DNA of 64,000 nt from Subsaxibacter sp. CAU 1640 (GTDB taxonomy: Bacteria > Bacteroidota > Bacteroidia > Flavobacteriales > Flavobacteriaceae). Location of the stretch: contig NZ_JALNMI010000001.1 in assembly GCF_023156585.1 (NCBI RefSeq), positions 496,001 to 560,000 on the forward strand. The letters run 5' to 3'. Position 1 is the stretch's first letter. The number at the start of each line of letters is the position of its first letter. This document shows, piece by piece, positions 18,538 to 28,078 of the stretch. A program made the translations under genes and the position numbers. The notes under the pieces were generated by a model that did no database searches, was not told the DNA's origin, and worked only from the letters and a program-made list of their open reading frames with translations.

Positions 18538-19410
18538 ATGAAACCTTTAAAACTATCTTTCGTCGTTGTTGCTCTCTTATTGTTTTCATGCTCAAGCGAT
18601 GATAACAACAATCCTCCTACTGAATCACCACAACTGATTATCAAATTAAAGTTTAATCCTAATCAGGCCAGACTCAACAACCTTGGCCAACCTTCGACCA
18701 TTCCATCAAGTAACGCTGCTCAATCACCTACTGTAAGGCAGATGAGTGCCAATTATATTGAGTTTGCGCCAAGTGCTACAACGTTGTTGGGTGAAGGGGA
18801 AATTATCTTTTCAGGGGATGAAACCACTGCGGGCGGTGGCAATGCTATCAATTTTCAAAACGCAATGTTTGCTGGTAACAATGAAACTTTTTTAACCATT
18901 CCGTTAAGTGAGGTTGCCAATGGCAACTATGAATGGGTCCGAGTGTCCTTGGCTTATCAAGAAGGTGATATAAATTTTAAAGCTACAGATGGCAATTCGT
19001 ATACTGGCACATTGGCTAGTTTTGTTGGTTATAACACTTACATTACTTCTTTTGATTTGAATGGAAGCGCGATTGAGGTGAATGCAAACAGGCTCCAAGG
19101 ATTCTGGGCGTTTGAAGCCCTTGGTTTCACAGCGCAAGGCCAAGCTCCCGCAGGTGCTACTACAGTTCCAAATCCATTGTTCAATTCATCTCCCATACCT
19201 CAAGGTTCTTGTGTTGTAACGGGACAATTTGAAAACGGATTGACAATTACCGGCAATGAAACTCAAGATGTGGTCGTAACACTTTCATTTTCAATAAACG
19301 ATAGTTTTGAATGGACGGAAGTAAATTTTGACGGGCAGTATGAACCTGGAGCTGGAGAGCAAGTGGTCGATATGGGACTTCGAGGTCTGATTCCTTTAGT
19401 GGGAAATTAA
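18538..19410 (+). CDS. Hypothetical surface lipoprotein
   Basis: A 290-residue protein with a lipoprotein signal, MKPLKLSFVVVALLLFSC, with the lipidation Cys at 18, followed by an Asp/Asn-rich stretch SSDDNNNPPTE typical of surface-exposed lipoproteins in Bacteroidota. The body is beta-rich with repeated NYEWVRVSLAY/SFEWTEVNFDG-like segments and no motif I recognise. It follows the propeller gene by 44 bp and may share its transcript. Function unknown. Confidence 0.85.
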   Translation: MKPLKLSFVVVALLLFSCSSDDNNNPPTESPQLIIKLKFNPNQARLNNLGQPSTIPSSNAAQSPTVRQMSANYIEFAPSATTLLGEGEIIFSGDETTAGGGNAINFQNAMFAGNNETFLTIPLSEVANGNYEWVRVSLAYQEGDINFKATDGNSYTGTLASFVGYNTYITSFDLNGSAIEVNANRLQGFWAFEALGFTAQGQAPAGATTVPNPLFNSSPIPQGSCVVTGQFENGLTITGNETQDVVVTLSFSINDSFEWTEVNFDGQYEPGAGEQVVDMGLRGLIPLVGN

Positions 19411-19464
19411 TACATTGTTTATGTAAATTAAAATCATTCTAAATATTCATTATTGAAGCTATTT

Positions 19465-19496
19465 TTTGGCTTTCAAATGTTTGAGGTGTATCTTTG
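19465..19496 (+). promoter_or_regulatory. Promoter of the sdhCAB operon
   Basis: TTTG at 19465-19468 and TATCTTTG at 19489-19496 are separated by 20 bp, the spacing of the Bacteroidota -33/-7 promoter. Transcription would start about 18 nt before the sdhC ATG. Confidence 0.7.
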
Positions 19497-19520
19497 TGAG
19501 ATATAAATTAACTTCAACAG

Positions 19521-20195
19521 ATGAGCGGAATTTTTAATTCTTCGATTGGAAGAAAGTTTGCCATGGCACTTTCGGCATTCTTCCTAATGATTTTCTTATT
19601 ACAACATTTTGCAATCAACATCCTTTCTGTGTTTAGTGAAGAGGCGTTTAATAGTGCCTCCCACTTTATGGGTACATTTTGGGTTGTGCAATATATTTTT
19701 CAGCCCGTACTTATTTTTGGTGTGATTTTTCATTTCATAATGGGGTTTGTACTTGAAATTCGCAATCGAAATGCCAGAAAAATCAGTTATGTCAAAAACA
19801 ATGGTGGCGCCAACTCCACATGGATGAGCCGAAATATGATTTGGAGCGGTCTCACCATACTGGCTTTTTTGGTGCTCCATTTTATTGATTTTTGGATTCC
19901 AGAAATTAGCACAAAATATTTTCAAGGGGATATGACAGGTTTATTACCAGATGGTAATTTTCGTTATTACGAAGAATTACATCATAAATTTGAAAATCCA
20001 TTAAGGGTTGCGGCATACTGCCTAGCTTTTGTATTTCTATCCCTGCACTTGCTACACGGTTTTAACTCGGCATTTCAATCAGTTGGAGCCAATAATAAGT
20101 ATACAAAAGGATTAAAAGGATTTGGTAAAGCTTATGCCATCCTGATACCATTAGGATTTGTTTTCATAGCACTTTATCACCATTTCAACCATTAA
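19521..20195 (+). CDS. sdhC: Succinate dehydrogenase cytochrome b subunit (b558 family)
   Basis: A 224-residue membrane anchor with about five transmembrane helices, of the single-subunit di-heme type found in Bacteroidota succinate:menaquinone oxidoreductase/fumarate reductase. Likely heme-ligating histidines are in [23 protein letters not shown] and SLHLLHGFN. It holds the SdhAB dimer to the inner membrane and passes electrons to menaquinone. First gene of sdhCAB, with 13 bp to sdhA and a good promoter upstream. Confidence 0.95.
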   Translation: MSGIFNSSIGRKFAMALSAFFLMIFLLQHFAINILSVFSEEAFNSASHFMGTFWVVQYIFQPVLIFGVIFHFIMGFVLEIRNRNARKISYVKNNGGANSTWMSRNMIWSGLTILAFLVLHFIDFWIPEISTKYFQGDMTGLLPDGNFRYYEELHHKFENPLRVAAYCLAFVFLSLHLLHGFNSAFQSVGANNKYTKGLKGFGKAYAILIPLGFVFIALYHHFNH

Positions 20196-20208
20196 AATCA
20201 CATCTAAA

Positions 20209-22221
20209 ATGGCTTTAGATTCTAAAATACCTTCCGGTCCTATTGCAGACAAATGGACCAATTATAAAAACCACATAGACCTCGTTAACCCAGCAAACAA
20301 GCGATTGATTGACGTCATTGTTGTAGGAACTGGTTTGGCAGGAGGTTCTGCTGCTGCAACTTTGGCAGAGTTGGGTTATAACGTAAAAGCATTTTGTTTT
20401 CAGGATTCGCCACGTCGTGCGCACTCAATCGCTGCTCAAGGTGGTATAAATGCTGCAAAAAATTATCAAGGCGATGGAGATTCCATCTATCGTTTGTTTT
20501 ATGATACTGTAAAAGGTGGCGATTACCGTTCACGTGAGGCCAATGTCTATCGTTTGGCAGAAGTGTCAGGTAACATTATTGATCAATGTGTAATGCAAGG
20601 TGTTCCTTTTGCTCGTGAATATGGAGGTTTGTTGGACAACCGTTCGTTTGGTGGTGTTTTGGTTTCCAGAACATTCTATGCTGCAGGACAAACTGGACAG
20701 CAATTGTTGCTGGGTGCTTATTCTGCAATGAACCGTCAAATTGGTCGCGGTAAAATCAAAATGTACAACCGACACGAAATGTTGGATGTTGTAGTAGTTG
20801 GAGGAAAAGCGCGCGGCATCATTACACGAAATCTTATCACTGGCGAAATTGAGCGTCATTCGGCACATGCCGTAGTGCTTGGAACTGGTGGTTATGGTAA
20901 CGTTTTCTTTTTGTCTACCAATGCTATGGGAAGTAACGTAACAGCTGCTTGGAAAGCCCACAAACGTGGTGCTTACTTTGCAAATCCTTGCTATACGCAA
21001 ATTCACCCAACTTGTATTCCTGTTTCTGGCGACCATCAATCAAAATTAACATTGATGTCAGAGTCACTTCGTAATGACGGACGTATTTGGGTACCGAAGA
21101 AAATGGAAGATGTTGAAGCCATTCGTGAGGGAAAACTAAAACCTACACAAATCGCTGAAGAAGATAGAGATTACTATTTAGAGCGACGTTATCCAGCTTT
21201 TGGTAACCTTGTGCCTCGTGACGTGGCATCTCGTGCGGCCAAAGAACGTTGCGATGCTGGTTACGGTGTTAACAAAACTGGTGAAGCGGTTTATCTAGAT
21301 TTCGCTTCAGCCATCGAGCGCTACGGAAAAGTTCAGGCTACCATTAAGCATTTGGACGTAAACGATAAAGCTTTGGTTAAAAAATTAGGTCAAGAAGTCA
21401 TCAAGGAAAAATACGGAAACCTTTTCCAGATGTATGAAAAAATTGTAGACCAAGACCCATATGAAACGCCAATGATGATTTATCCTGCGGTACACTACAC
21501 AATGGGTGGTGTTTGGGTAGATTATAATTTAATGACAACCGTTCCTGGTTTGTATTGCATAGGAGAAGCCAACTTCTCTGACCACGGAGCCAACCGTCTG
21601 GGTGCTTCAGCTCTGATGCAAGGTTTGGCTGATGGATACTTTGTATTGCCTTACACTATTGGTGACTATCTATCAAAAGATATTAGAACTGGTAAAATTC
21701 CAACGGATTCTCCGGAATTTGATGAGGCAGAGAACAATGTGAGAGAACGCATCAACCGTTTCATCAATAATAACGGAACACATTCTGTAGATTATTTCCA
21801 TAAGAAATTAGGAAAAATTATGTGGAACAAAGTTGGAATGTCTCGAAATACACAAGGTTTGAAAGAAGCCATTTCTGAAATTAAAGCCTTGCGCGAAGAG
21901 TTCTGGAAAGATGTGAAAGTTCCAGGAACCAATGAAGAGTTCAATGAAGAATTGGCAAAAGCCGGAAGAGTGGCTGATTTTCTGGAATTGGGCGAATTGT
22001 TTGCAAAAGATGCTTTACATAGAGAAGAATCTTGCGGAGGACACTTTAGAGAAGAATCCGTTGAAGAAGACGGCCCTCAAAAAGGTGAAGCAAAACGAGA
22101 TGATGAAAATTTCGCTTATGTGGCTGCTTGGGAATACAAAGGCGAACCAAGTGATGCTGTTCTTCATAAAGAAGAATTGGAATTTAAAGATATTGAGTTG
22201 AAACAAAGAAGTTATAAATAA
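20209..22221 (+). CDS. sdhA: Succinate dehydrogenase/fumarate reductase flavoprotein subunit
   Basis: A 670-residue catalytic subunit that oxidises succinate to fumarate with covalently bound FAD in the TCA cycle. The FAD-binding Rossmann motif [19 protein letters not shown] is at about residues 37-55; the flavinylation region with [14 protein letters not shown] follows near 67; and [20 protein letters not shown] near 460 is the conserved FAD/substrate segment. Length is as usual for the Bacteroidota-type (B-type) enzyme. It sits between sdhC and sdhB with short gaps of 13 bp each, so the three are one operon. Confidence 0.98.
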   Translation: MALDSKIPSGPIADKWTNYKNHIDLVNPANKRLIDVIVVGTGLAGGSAAATLAELGYNVKAFCFQDSPRRAHSIAAQGGINAAKNYQGDGDSIYRLFYDTVKGGDYRSREANVYRLAEVSGNIIDQCVMQGVPFAREYGGLLDNRSFGGVLVSRTFYAAGQTGQQLLLGAYSAMNRQIGRGKIKMYNRHEMLDVVVVGGKARGIITRNLITGEIERHSAHAVVLGTGGYGNVFFLSTNAMGSNVTAAWKAHKRGAYFANPCYTQIHPTCIPVSGDHQSKLTLMSESLRNDGRIWVPKKMEDVEAIREGKLKPTQIAEEDRDYYLERRYPAFGNLVPRDVASRAAKERCDAGYGVNKTGEAVYLDFASAIERYGKVQATIKHLDVNDKALVKKLGQEVIKEKYGNLFQMYEKIVDQDPYETPMMIYPAVHYTMGGVWVDYNLMTTVPGLYCIGEANFSDHGANRLGASALMQGLADGYFVLPYTIGDYLSKDIRTGKIPTDSPEFDEAENNVRERINRFINNNGTHSVDYFHKKLGKIMWNKVGMSRNTQGLKEAISEIKALREEFWKDVKVPGTNEEFNEELAKAGRVADFLELGELFAKDALHREESCGGHFREESVEEDGPQKGEAKRDDENFAYVAAWEYKGEPSDAVLHKEELEFKDIELKQRSYK

Positions 22222-22234
22222 GAATAGGAAAGCT

Positions 22235-22981
22235 ATGAATTTAACGTTAAAAATATGGCGCCAAAAAAACGCCAACGATAAAGGAAAACTTGTTGATTAC
22301 AAGATTAGCGACGTTTCTCCTGATATGTCTTTCCTTGAAATGCTAGACGTTTTAAACGAAGATTTAATCAACAAAGGTGAAGACCCTGTAGCCTTTGACC
22401 ACGACTGTCGCGAAGGTATTTGTGGTATGTGTTCTTTATATATCAATGGTGAAGCACACGGACCTGATAGAGGCGTAACCACTTGCCAATTGCATATGCG
22501 AATGTTCAAGGATGGTGATACCATTTTTATAGAACCATTTAGGGCAACTGCATTCCCTGTCATTAAGGATTTGGTGGTCGATAGAAGTTCCTTCGACCGT
22601 ATTCAACACGCTGGTGGATTTATTTCAGTAAATACTTCTGGACGTCCAGTTGATGCCAATAATATTCCAGTCAATAAACACGATGCTGACGAAGCATTTG
22701 AAGCAGCAACGTGTATTGGTTGTGGCGCTTGCGTGGCAAGCTGTAAAAACTCTTCAGCGATGTTATTTGTTGGTGCTAAAGTTTCACAATTTGCGCTCTT
22801 GCCACAAGGTAAAGTTGAAGCTACAGAACGCGTCTTGAATATGGTAAAACAAATGGACGAAGAAGGTTTTGGTAACTGTACAAATACTGGTGCCTGCGAG
22901 GTGGAATGTCCTAAAGGTATTTCCCTTGAAAATATCGCTCGAATGAACAGAGAATATTTGGCAGCAAGTTTAAAAGGCTAA
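22235..22981 (+). CDS. sdhB: Succinate dehydrogenase/fumarate reductase iron-sulfur subunit
   Basis: A 248-residue electron-transfer subunit with three Fe-S clusters. The 2Fe-2S cysteines are in CREGICGMC plus the Cys of VTTCQLHM; the C-terminal ferredoxin-like domain has [11 protein letters not shown] and [14 protein letters not shown] for the 4Fe-4S and 3Fe-4S clusters. It takes electrons from SdhA FAD to SdhC heme and quinone. Last gene of the operon; an intrinsic terminator follows within 50 bp. Its clusters are made by the SUF system encoded in the same window. Confidence 0.98.
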   Translation: MNLTLKIWRQKNANDKGKLVDYKISDVSPDMSFLEMLDVLNEDLINKGEDPVAFDHDCREGICGMCSLYINGEAHGPDRGVTTCQLHMRMFKDGDTIFIEPFRATAFPVIKDLVVDRSSFDRIQHAGGFISVNTSGRPVDANNIPVNKHDADEAFEAATCIGCGACVASCKNSSAMLFVGAKVSQFALLPQGKVEATERVLNMVKQMDEEGFGNCTNTGACEVECPKGISLENIARMNREYLAASLKG

Positions 22982-23001
22982 AATCCTCTAATAAAATCTT
23001 A

Positions 23002-23030
23002 AATCCCAAGTGAACGCTTGGGATTTTTTG
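23002..23030 (+). terminator. Intrinsic terminator after sdhB
   Basis: AATCCCAAG (23002-23010) pairs with CTTGGGATT (23017-23025) around TGAACG and runs into a T tract. Confidence 0.92.
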
Positions 23031-23055
23031 TTTCTTTATATTTCAAATTTAAACG

Positions 23056-24825
23056 ATGGATACACCATTCTCATTTTATAAACAGAATCAAGAAAAATAC
23101 AAATCTGAAGCCGAAAAACTCTCAAAGCAGATGACGATGTTGAGCTCTTTGCGTCTCCTCATTTTTTTGCTCACGGCTTTAGGAATTTATTTTTTCATAA
23201 ACCATTGGCTCGCCCCAACAATTATTGGAATCATAGGTGCAGGTATTTTCATTTATTTATTGTCTCGATATTCAGATGTCAAAAGTGAAAAACAGCTGAA
23301 ATCAGCTTTAGAAAACATTAATAAAACAGAGTTAGAAATTCTTAACGGACATTATTACTCCAGACCAAAAGGTTTGGAATTTCAAGACCCAAACCATTTT
23401 TATGCTTTGGATATTGATTTATTCGGAAGAGGTTCATTCTTTCAATTTATCAACAGAACGTCTATAAATGAAGGAACCGCCTTGTTGGCAGAAGCATTGA
23501 AAGCGAACGACACCAACGATGTTGAGTTACGCCAAAAAGCCATTAAGGAGTTGGCGTCAAAACCAGACTGGCGACAATTATATTCAGCAAATGCCAGTTT
23601 GATTGAAGTTGACACTCCTGCTATACAAATCATCGGCTGGCTAAAAAACCACAAATCATTTTTACCCAGAAACATTCAGTGGCTACCTATTGCCTTTTCT
23701 ATAGGTACGTTCGCAGTTTTTGCGCTCTTTATTTTTAAGGTGATTGATATCGAATTTGTGGGTTATTGGTTGCTTTTGGGGCTAATGATTACTGGTCGCT
23801 ATCTAAAAAAAATCAATGTTTTATCGTCGAATACTCAAAAAGTTAAGGATACCTTCAAACAATATGCTTTACTATTGAATCAAATTGAAAATGAAACATT
23901 CCATTCCGAATTGTTACTTAAAAAACAAGATTTCATTCGAAACGAAACTGAAAAAGCATCTGACATATTTAAAAAGCTTTCCAAATACTTGGATGCTTTA
24001 GACAATAGGAACAATATGATTTCCGCAATTTTCGGCAATGGCTACTTTTTGGTTGACTTGAAAAACAGTTATAAAATCGAACGTTGGATTGCGACATATA
24101 AAGACAAAATTAATGACTGGTTTGAAGTGGTTTCCTTCTTTGATGCCTACAACAGTTTTGGCAACTATGCATTCAATCATCCAAATTATGTGTATCCAAA
24201 AATCACCGATTCACTTAATGTCATCAATGCTGAACAATTGGGACATCCTTTGTTGAAAGAAGAAAAACGAATCGACAATGATTTACTTATAGAGAATGAG
24301 CAATTTTTCATCATCACAGGAGCGAATATGGCTGGAAAAAGTACATTTTTAAGAACCGTTTCAATACATATCGTGATGGCAAATGTTGGATTGCCTGTTT
24401 GTGCGGCTTCAAGCAATTATCATCCCGTAAAGCTCATAACGAGTATGCGCACAAGCGATTCTTTAACTGATGAGAGTTCGTATTTCTTTTCGGAATTAAC
24501 ACGTTTAAAGTTTATTGTAGACGCCATTCAAGAAGAGTCCTATTTTATTGTCTTGGATGAAATCTTAAAAGGAACCAATAGCACAGACAAAGCGATTGGC
24601 TCTAAAAAGTTTGTTGAAAAGCTGGTCGCCTTAAAAGCTACAGGAATCATTGCAACGCACGATTTGAGCTTATGTGAGATTGAAAATGAGTTGCAAGAAG
24701 TTAAAAACTATTATTTCGATGCAGAAATCATCAATGATGAACTTCATTTTGACTACCAATTCAAGAAAGGTGTTTGCAGCAATATGAATGCAAGCTTTTT
24801 GTTGAAGAAGATGGATATTGTGTAA
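23056..24825 (+). CDS. Membrane-anchored MutS-family ATPase (not a canonical mismatch-repair MutS)
   Basis: A 589-residue protein with the MutS C-terminal ATPase: Walker A ITGANMAGKSTFLRT near residue 420, the segment DESSYFFSELTRL near 475, Walker B YFIVLDEILKGTNS near 500 and the switch histidine in IIATHDLSL. In place of mismatch-recognition domain I it has two hydrophobic hairpins, at about residues 33-69 and 207-248, which look like four transmembrane helices around a soluble segment. A helical core-like region links these to the ATPase. Thus it should sit in the inner membrane, with no evident role in mismatch repair. The function is unknown. Ends at a shared bidirectional hairpin. Confidence 0.88.
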   Translation: MDTPFSFYKQNQEKYKSEAEKLSKQMTMLSSLRLLIFLLTALGIYFFINHWLAPTIIGIIGAGIFIYLLSRYSDVKSEKQLKSALENINKTELEILNGHYYSRPKGLEFQDPNHFYALDIDLFGRGSFFQFINRTSINEGTALLAEALKANDTNDVELRQKAIKELASKPDWRQLYSANASLIEVDTPAIQIIGWLKNHKSFLPRNIQWLPIAFSIGTFAVFALFIFKVIDIEFVGYWLLLGLMITGRYLKKINVLSSNTQKVKDTFKQYALLLNQIENETFHSELLLKKQDFIRNETEKASDIFKKLSKYLDALDNRNNMISAIFGNGYFLVDLKNSYKIERWIATYKDKINDWFEVVSFFDAYNSFGNYAFNHPNYVYPKITDSLNVINAEQLGHPLLKEEKRIDNDLLIENEQFFIITGANMAGKSTFLRTVSIHIVMANVGLPVCAASSNYHPVKLITSMRTSDSLTDESSYFFSELTRLKFIVDAIQEESYFIVLDEILKGTNSTDKAIGSKKFVEKLVALKATGIIATHDLSLCEIENELQEVKNYYFDAEIINDELHFDYQFKKGVCSNMNASFLLKKMDIV

Positions 24826-24826
24826 T

Positions 24827-24858
24827 AAAAAACCCTCTCTATTTAGAAAGGGTTTTTA
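24827..24858. terminator. Bidirectional terminator between the MutS-like gene and rpmA
   Basis: AAAAACCCT (24828-24836) pairs with AGGGTTTTT (24849-24857); both strands have a T run after the stem, as suits two convergent transcripts. Confidence 0.85.
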
Positions 24859-24880
24859 AACTTTTAAAGAAAGTCTCTAA

Positions 24881-25141
24881 TTAAGCCTCAAACGGCTCCA
24901 CTGACACATAAGACTTGTTGTCTTTTTTCTTTTCAAATTTTACGATGCCGTCAACCTGGGCATGTAATGTATGGTCTTTTGAAGAATATACATTTTCACC
25001 TGGATGGTGTGTATTACCTCTTTGTCTTACGATGATGTTTCCAGCCACAGCAGCTTGACCACCAAAAATCTTTACGCCAAGACGTTTTGATTCTGATTCT
25101 CTACCGTTTTTAGAACTACCAACTCCTTTTTTATGAGCCAT
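24881..25141 (-). CDS. rpmA: 50S ribosomal protein L27
   Basis: An 86-residue L27 with the conserved start [19 protein letters not shown] and the core [21 protein letters not shown] (residues 21 onward). L27 lies at the peptidyl transferase centre with its N-terminus. No N-terminal cleaved extension of the Firmicutes type is present. It follows rplU by 20 bp in the usual rplU-rpmA operon. Confidence 0.98.
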   Translation of the reverse strand: MAHKKGVGSSKNGRESESKRLGVKIFGGQAAVAGNIIVRQRGNTHHPGENVYSSKDHTLHAQVDGIVKFEKKKDNKSYVSVEPFEA

Positions 25142-25161
25142 TGTCTTAAGGTTTTATATTG

Positions 25162-25914
25162 TTATTTTTTATCTTTCAACAAAGCTTTCGCTTGTTTCAC
25201 CCACTCTTCAGCTTCGATTTTCTCACGTGTGATACCGTCAATAGCAGAAAGTTCATCTCTATCAGCTGCTTTAAGTTTGCTGATTTGTTCGTATGTATAA
25301 ATACCTACTTCGTTCAATTTTTTCTCGTAAGCAGGGCCAATTCCGTTGATTTCTTTCAAATCATCAGCTTCAGCTTTAGTTGCAGTACCAATGCTATGAA
25401 GAATTTTATCGATGTTGATTTCGATGTGTGCATCTTCTGCGCGGTGCTCTGCACGAGTGATTAGGTTTTCACTTACCTCAACCTCTTCTTTTTTAGATTT
25501 AGTTGCAGGTTTCGCTTCAGCTTTTTTGGTTTCTTTTGCTGGAGCAGCTTTTTCAGCTTTAGCTGGTTTCGCTTTTTCTGTTTTTTCAGCTTTTGTTGCT
25601 CCTGAAGCTACAATGCTTTCAATTACGATTTCAGTAAGAGCTTGACGGTGTCCGTTTTTTATACGGTAACCTTTACGTCTTTTCTTTTTGAAAACGATCA
25701 CTTTATCACCTTTAAGGTGACTTAAGACTTTTGCTCCTACTTGAGCTCCGTCTATAGCTGGGGCGCCTAAAGTAATATTCTTGCCATCACCAATCAAAAG
25801 AACGTTATCGAAAGAAACTTTCTTACCTTCTTCTGTTGCTAAACGGTGAACAAACACTTTCTGGTCTTTTTCAACTTTGAATTGTTGCCCTGCTATCTCT
25901 ACAATTGCGTACAT
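25162..25914 (-). CDS. rplU: 50S ribosomal protein L21 with C-terminal helix-hairpin-helix extension
   Basis: Residues 1-103 are a normal L21 (MYAIVEIAGQQFKVEKDQ.., KKKRRKGYRIKNGHRQ). Standard L21 ends here, but this 250-residue protein continues through a Lys/Ala/Glu-rich low-complexity linker (about 104-150) into a helix-hairpin-helix-like domain (about 186-245) with NGIGPAYEKKLNEVGIYTYE and DGITREKIEAEEWVKQA. The extension resembles the predicted nucleic-acid-binding domain found behind several Bacteroidota proteins. Frame is continuous and codon use unchanged, so it is a true fusion. It has a strong promoter and precedes rpmA. Confidence 0.95.
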   Translation of the reverse strand: MYAIVEIAGQQFKVEKDQKVFVHRLATEEGKKVSFDNVLLIGDGKNITLGAPAIDGAQVGAKVLSHLKGDKVIVFKKKRRKGYRIKNGHRQALTEIVIESIVASGATKAEKTEKAKPAKAEKAAPAKETKKAEAKPATKSKKEEVEVSENLITRAEHRAEDAHIEINIDKILHSIGTATKAEADDLKEINGIGPAYEKKLNEVGIYTYEQISKLKAADRDELSAIDGITREKIEAEEWVKQAKALLKDKK

Positions 25915-25956
25915 AGCGTAACGTTTAAGTTTAAATTAATTATTATAAAATGGGTG

Positions 25957-25987
25957 CAAATATACACCTAAATTATTAATCTACAAA
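25957..25987 (-). promoter_or_regulatory. Promoter of rplU-rpmA
   Basis: On the reverse strand TTTG (25987-25984) and TATATTTG (25964-25957) are 19 bp apart, matching the Bacteroidota -33/-7 consensus very well. The leader before rplU would be about 35 nt. Confidence 0.75.
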
Positions 25988-26066
25988 CGTTTTTTGTCGG
26001 CACCGGTCAATTTAAATAAGGTCGAGGTGAGTTTTATTAAAATAAATGTTATTAAAGCAGAACAAA

Positions 26067-26558
26067 TCAACTGGCGAGATCATCTTCTCTATTATGCTCT
26101 AACAGATTTTCTTGTTGACCAACATTATGGCTCTTTTTGAAAAGTTGCATACACGTGAGAGTGATAACCACACTCGTAGCGAATCCCATTATTGCGACCA
26201 CAAAAGATATAATACCAATACTATCATCGTATTCTCTGTCTACAGTCTCAAGAAGTGCTGGCAGAAAATCTTTATCTAACTCTGTAGCATAAAATGCGAA
26301 AAAAATGGTAAATATCAATGTGGAAATAAAGCCTGTCAAAATTCCAACTGTAAAACCTTTTGAGTAATCAAATTCATTTCCTTGTTCCAACTTATATGAT
26401 TTTATGGCTGCGTAAATTCCAAATGCTGAAATTGCAGCATTTACAAAACTGAAAACAGGATTTGTATGCAAACCCATTAAAGCAAGTAATAGGAAATATG
26501 CGATCAAACAACCGCTCAATGCCAAAGCATATCGTATAGGAAGAATCATTTTTTTCAT
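26067..26558 (-). CDS. DUF4199 family membrane protein
   Basis: A 163-residue integral membrane protein with four predicted helices, at about residues 8-28, 34-52, 72-93 and 116-140 from the chosen start. The start at 26558 (MKKMILPIRYALALSG) is preferred over an in-frame ATG 57 bp upstream because it opens directly into the first helix as in DUF4199 relatives. The segment GNEFDYSKGFTVGILTGF is typical of that family. Function unknown; single gene, divergent from the M16 peptidase pair. Confidence 0.82.
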   Translation of the reverse strand: MKKMILPIRYALALSGCLIAYFLLLALMGLHTNPVFSFVNAAISAFGIYAAIKSYKLEQGNEFDYSKGFTVGILTGFISTLIFTIFFAFYATELDKDFLPALLETVDREYDDSIGIISFVVAIMGFATSVVITLTCMQLFKKSHNVGQQENLLEHNREDDLAS

Positions 26559-26667
26559 GGCATAATTTTTAGATGGTTTTCCATAAAGTTCGTAAAAAAT
26601 TAATGATTCCAACAAATTTTAATACTCTTTTCACAATTAAAACCTAAAAATCTATCTTATGATTTTA

Positions 26668-26675
26668 TACTTTTG
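26668..26675 (+). promoter_or_regulatory. -7 promoter box of the M16 peptidase operon
   Basis: TACTTTTG is a perfect TAnnTTTG box, about 75 bp before the first peptidase start. No convincing -33 TTG is seen. Confidence 0.5.
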
Positions 26676-26749
26676 TGCGAATAATGTAACATTCTAGTCT
26701 AATCATAGACTTACATTACATACAAACTAATATTTAAAACAAACTCACA

Positions 26750-28069
26750 ATGAAAAAAGGCTTATTTTCTTTAGCTTCTTTGATGCTTTTTGGTTTTATG
26801 ACCAATGCTCAAAAAGTTGAATTCGAAGAGTATGATCTTGACAACGGTATGCATGTCATTTTGCATCAGGACAATACCGCTCCAGTAGTGATCACTTCAG
26901 TAATGTACCATGTAGGTGCTAAAGATGAAAACCCTGAAAGAACTGGTTTTGCCCATTTTTTTGAACATCTTTTATTCGAAGGAACCGAAAACATTAAACG
27001 TGGTGAATGGTTCAACATAGTATCTTCAAATGGCGGCAGTAACAATGCCAACACAACAGATGACAGAACTTATTACTATGAAGTGTTCCCTTCCAATGCA
27101 GTGGAATTGGGACTATGGATGGAATCGGAACGATTGATGCATCCCATCATCAACCAAATAGGTGTGGATACTCAAAATGAGGTGGTAAAAGAAGAAAAAA
27201 GATTAAGAGTTGACAATCAGCCTTACGGAAATCTTTTGGCTGAAATTAAAAAGAATTTGTTCTTCAAACACCCTTATCGTTGGGCTACGATTGGCTCTAT
27301 GGATCATTTAGATGCTGCTACTCTTGAAGAGTTCCAGGCATTTAACAAAAAATTCTATGTGCCTAACAATGCGGTTTTAGTCGTTGCAGGAGACATCAAT
27401 AAATCTGAAGTCAAAAAAATGATTAAAGATTATTTTGGTCCAATTCCTAGAGGTGCTGAAGTAGGGAGAGATCTTGAGCGCGAAGAACCTATCACTGAGA
27501 CTTTGAAAGCCACAGCTTATGATCCCAATATTCAAATTCCTGCAATTATCGCAGCCTACAGAACCCCTTCTCAAAAAAGTAGAGATTCATATATTTTGAA
27601 TATGATCTCTAGCTATTTAAGTGGTGGAAAAAGCTCTGTACTTTACAAGAAATTAGTTGATGAGAAAAAAATGGCACTTGCAGTACAAGCCGTAAACATC
27701 AGCCAAGAGGATTATGGTACCTACGCTCTATTTGCGCTTCCTTTGGGAGATGTTAAGTTAGAAACATTGTTGTCTGAAATGGATGAAGAGGTTGTAAAAA
27801 TACAAACAGAATTAATTTCCGAAAGAGATTATCAAAAACTTCAAAATCAATTTGAGAACCAATTTGTGAATTCAAATTCCAGCATTGCAGGTATTGCCGG
27901 CTCTCTGGCAACTTATTATATGCTTTATGATGATGTGAACCTCATCAATAATGAAATAGACATTTATCGTTCTATTACTAGAGAAGAAATTCAAGCGGCT
28001 GCAAAAAAATACTTAAATCCGAACCAGCGCTTGGTTTTGGAATACTTACCAAAAAAGGATGATAAATAA
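26750..28069 (+). CDS. M16 family zinc metallopeptidase, catalytic subunit
   Basis: A 439-residue exported insulinase/processing-peptidase relative. A signal peptide MKKGLFSLASLMLFGFMTNAQ precedes the catalytic half. The inverted zinc motif HFFEHLLFEGT (HxxEH) is near residue 66, and the third ligand Glu lies in NEVVKEEKRLRV near 145. Members of this type act as heterodimers with a non-catalytic partner, here encoded 9 bp downstream. Likely periplasmic, degrading small peptides. Confidence 0.92.
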   Translation: MKKGLFSLASLMLFGFMTNAQKVEFEEYDLDNGMHVILHQDNTAPVVITSVMYHVGAKDENPERTGFAHFFEHLLFEGTENIKRGEWFNIVSSNGGSNNANTTDDRTYYYEVFPSNAVELGLWMESERLMHPIINQIGVDTQNEVVKEEKRLRVDNQPYGNLLAEIKKNLFFKHPYRWATIGSMDHLDAATLEEFQAFNKKFYVPNNAVLVVAGDINKSEVKKMIKDYFGPIPRGAEVGRDLEREEPITETLKATAYDPNIQIPAIIAAYRTPSQKSRDSYILNMISSYLSGGKSSVLYKKLVDEKKMALAVQAVNISQEDYGTYALFALPLGDVKLETLLSEMDEEVVKIQTELISERDYQKLQNQFENQFVNSNSSIAGIAGSLATYYMLYDDVNLINNEIDIYRSITREEIQAAAKKYLNPNQRLVLEYLPKKDDK

Positions 28070-28078
28070 TAAAAAACA

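Noticed and set aside
19411-19464. Possible terminator hairpin after the lipoprotein gene
   Set aside because: Only a short AT-rich imperfect palindrome is present, without a GC stem or T run.
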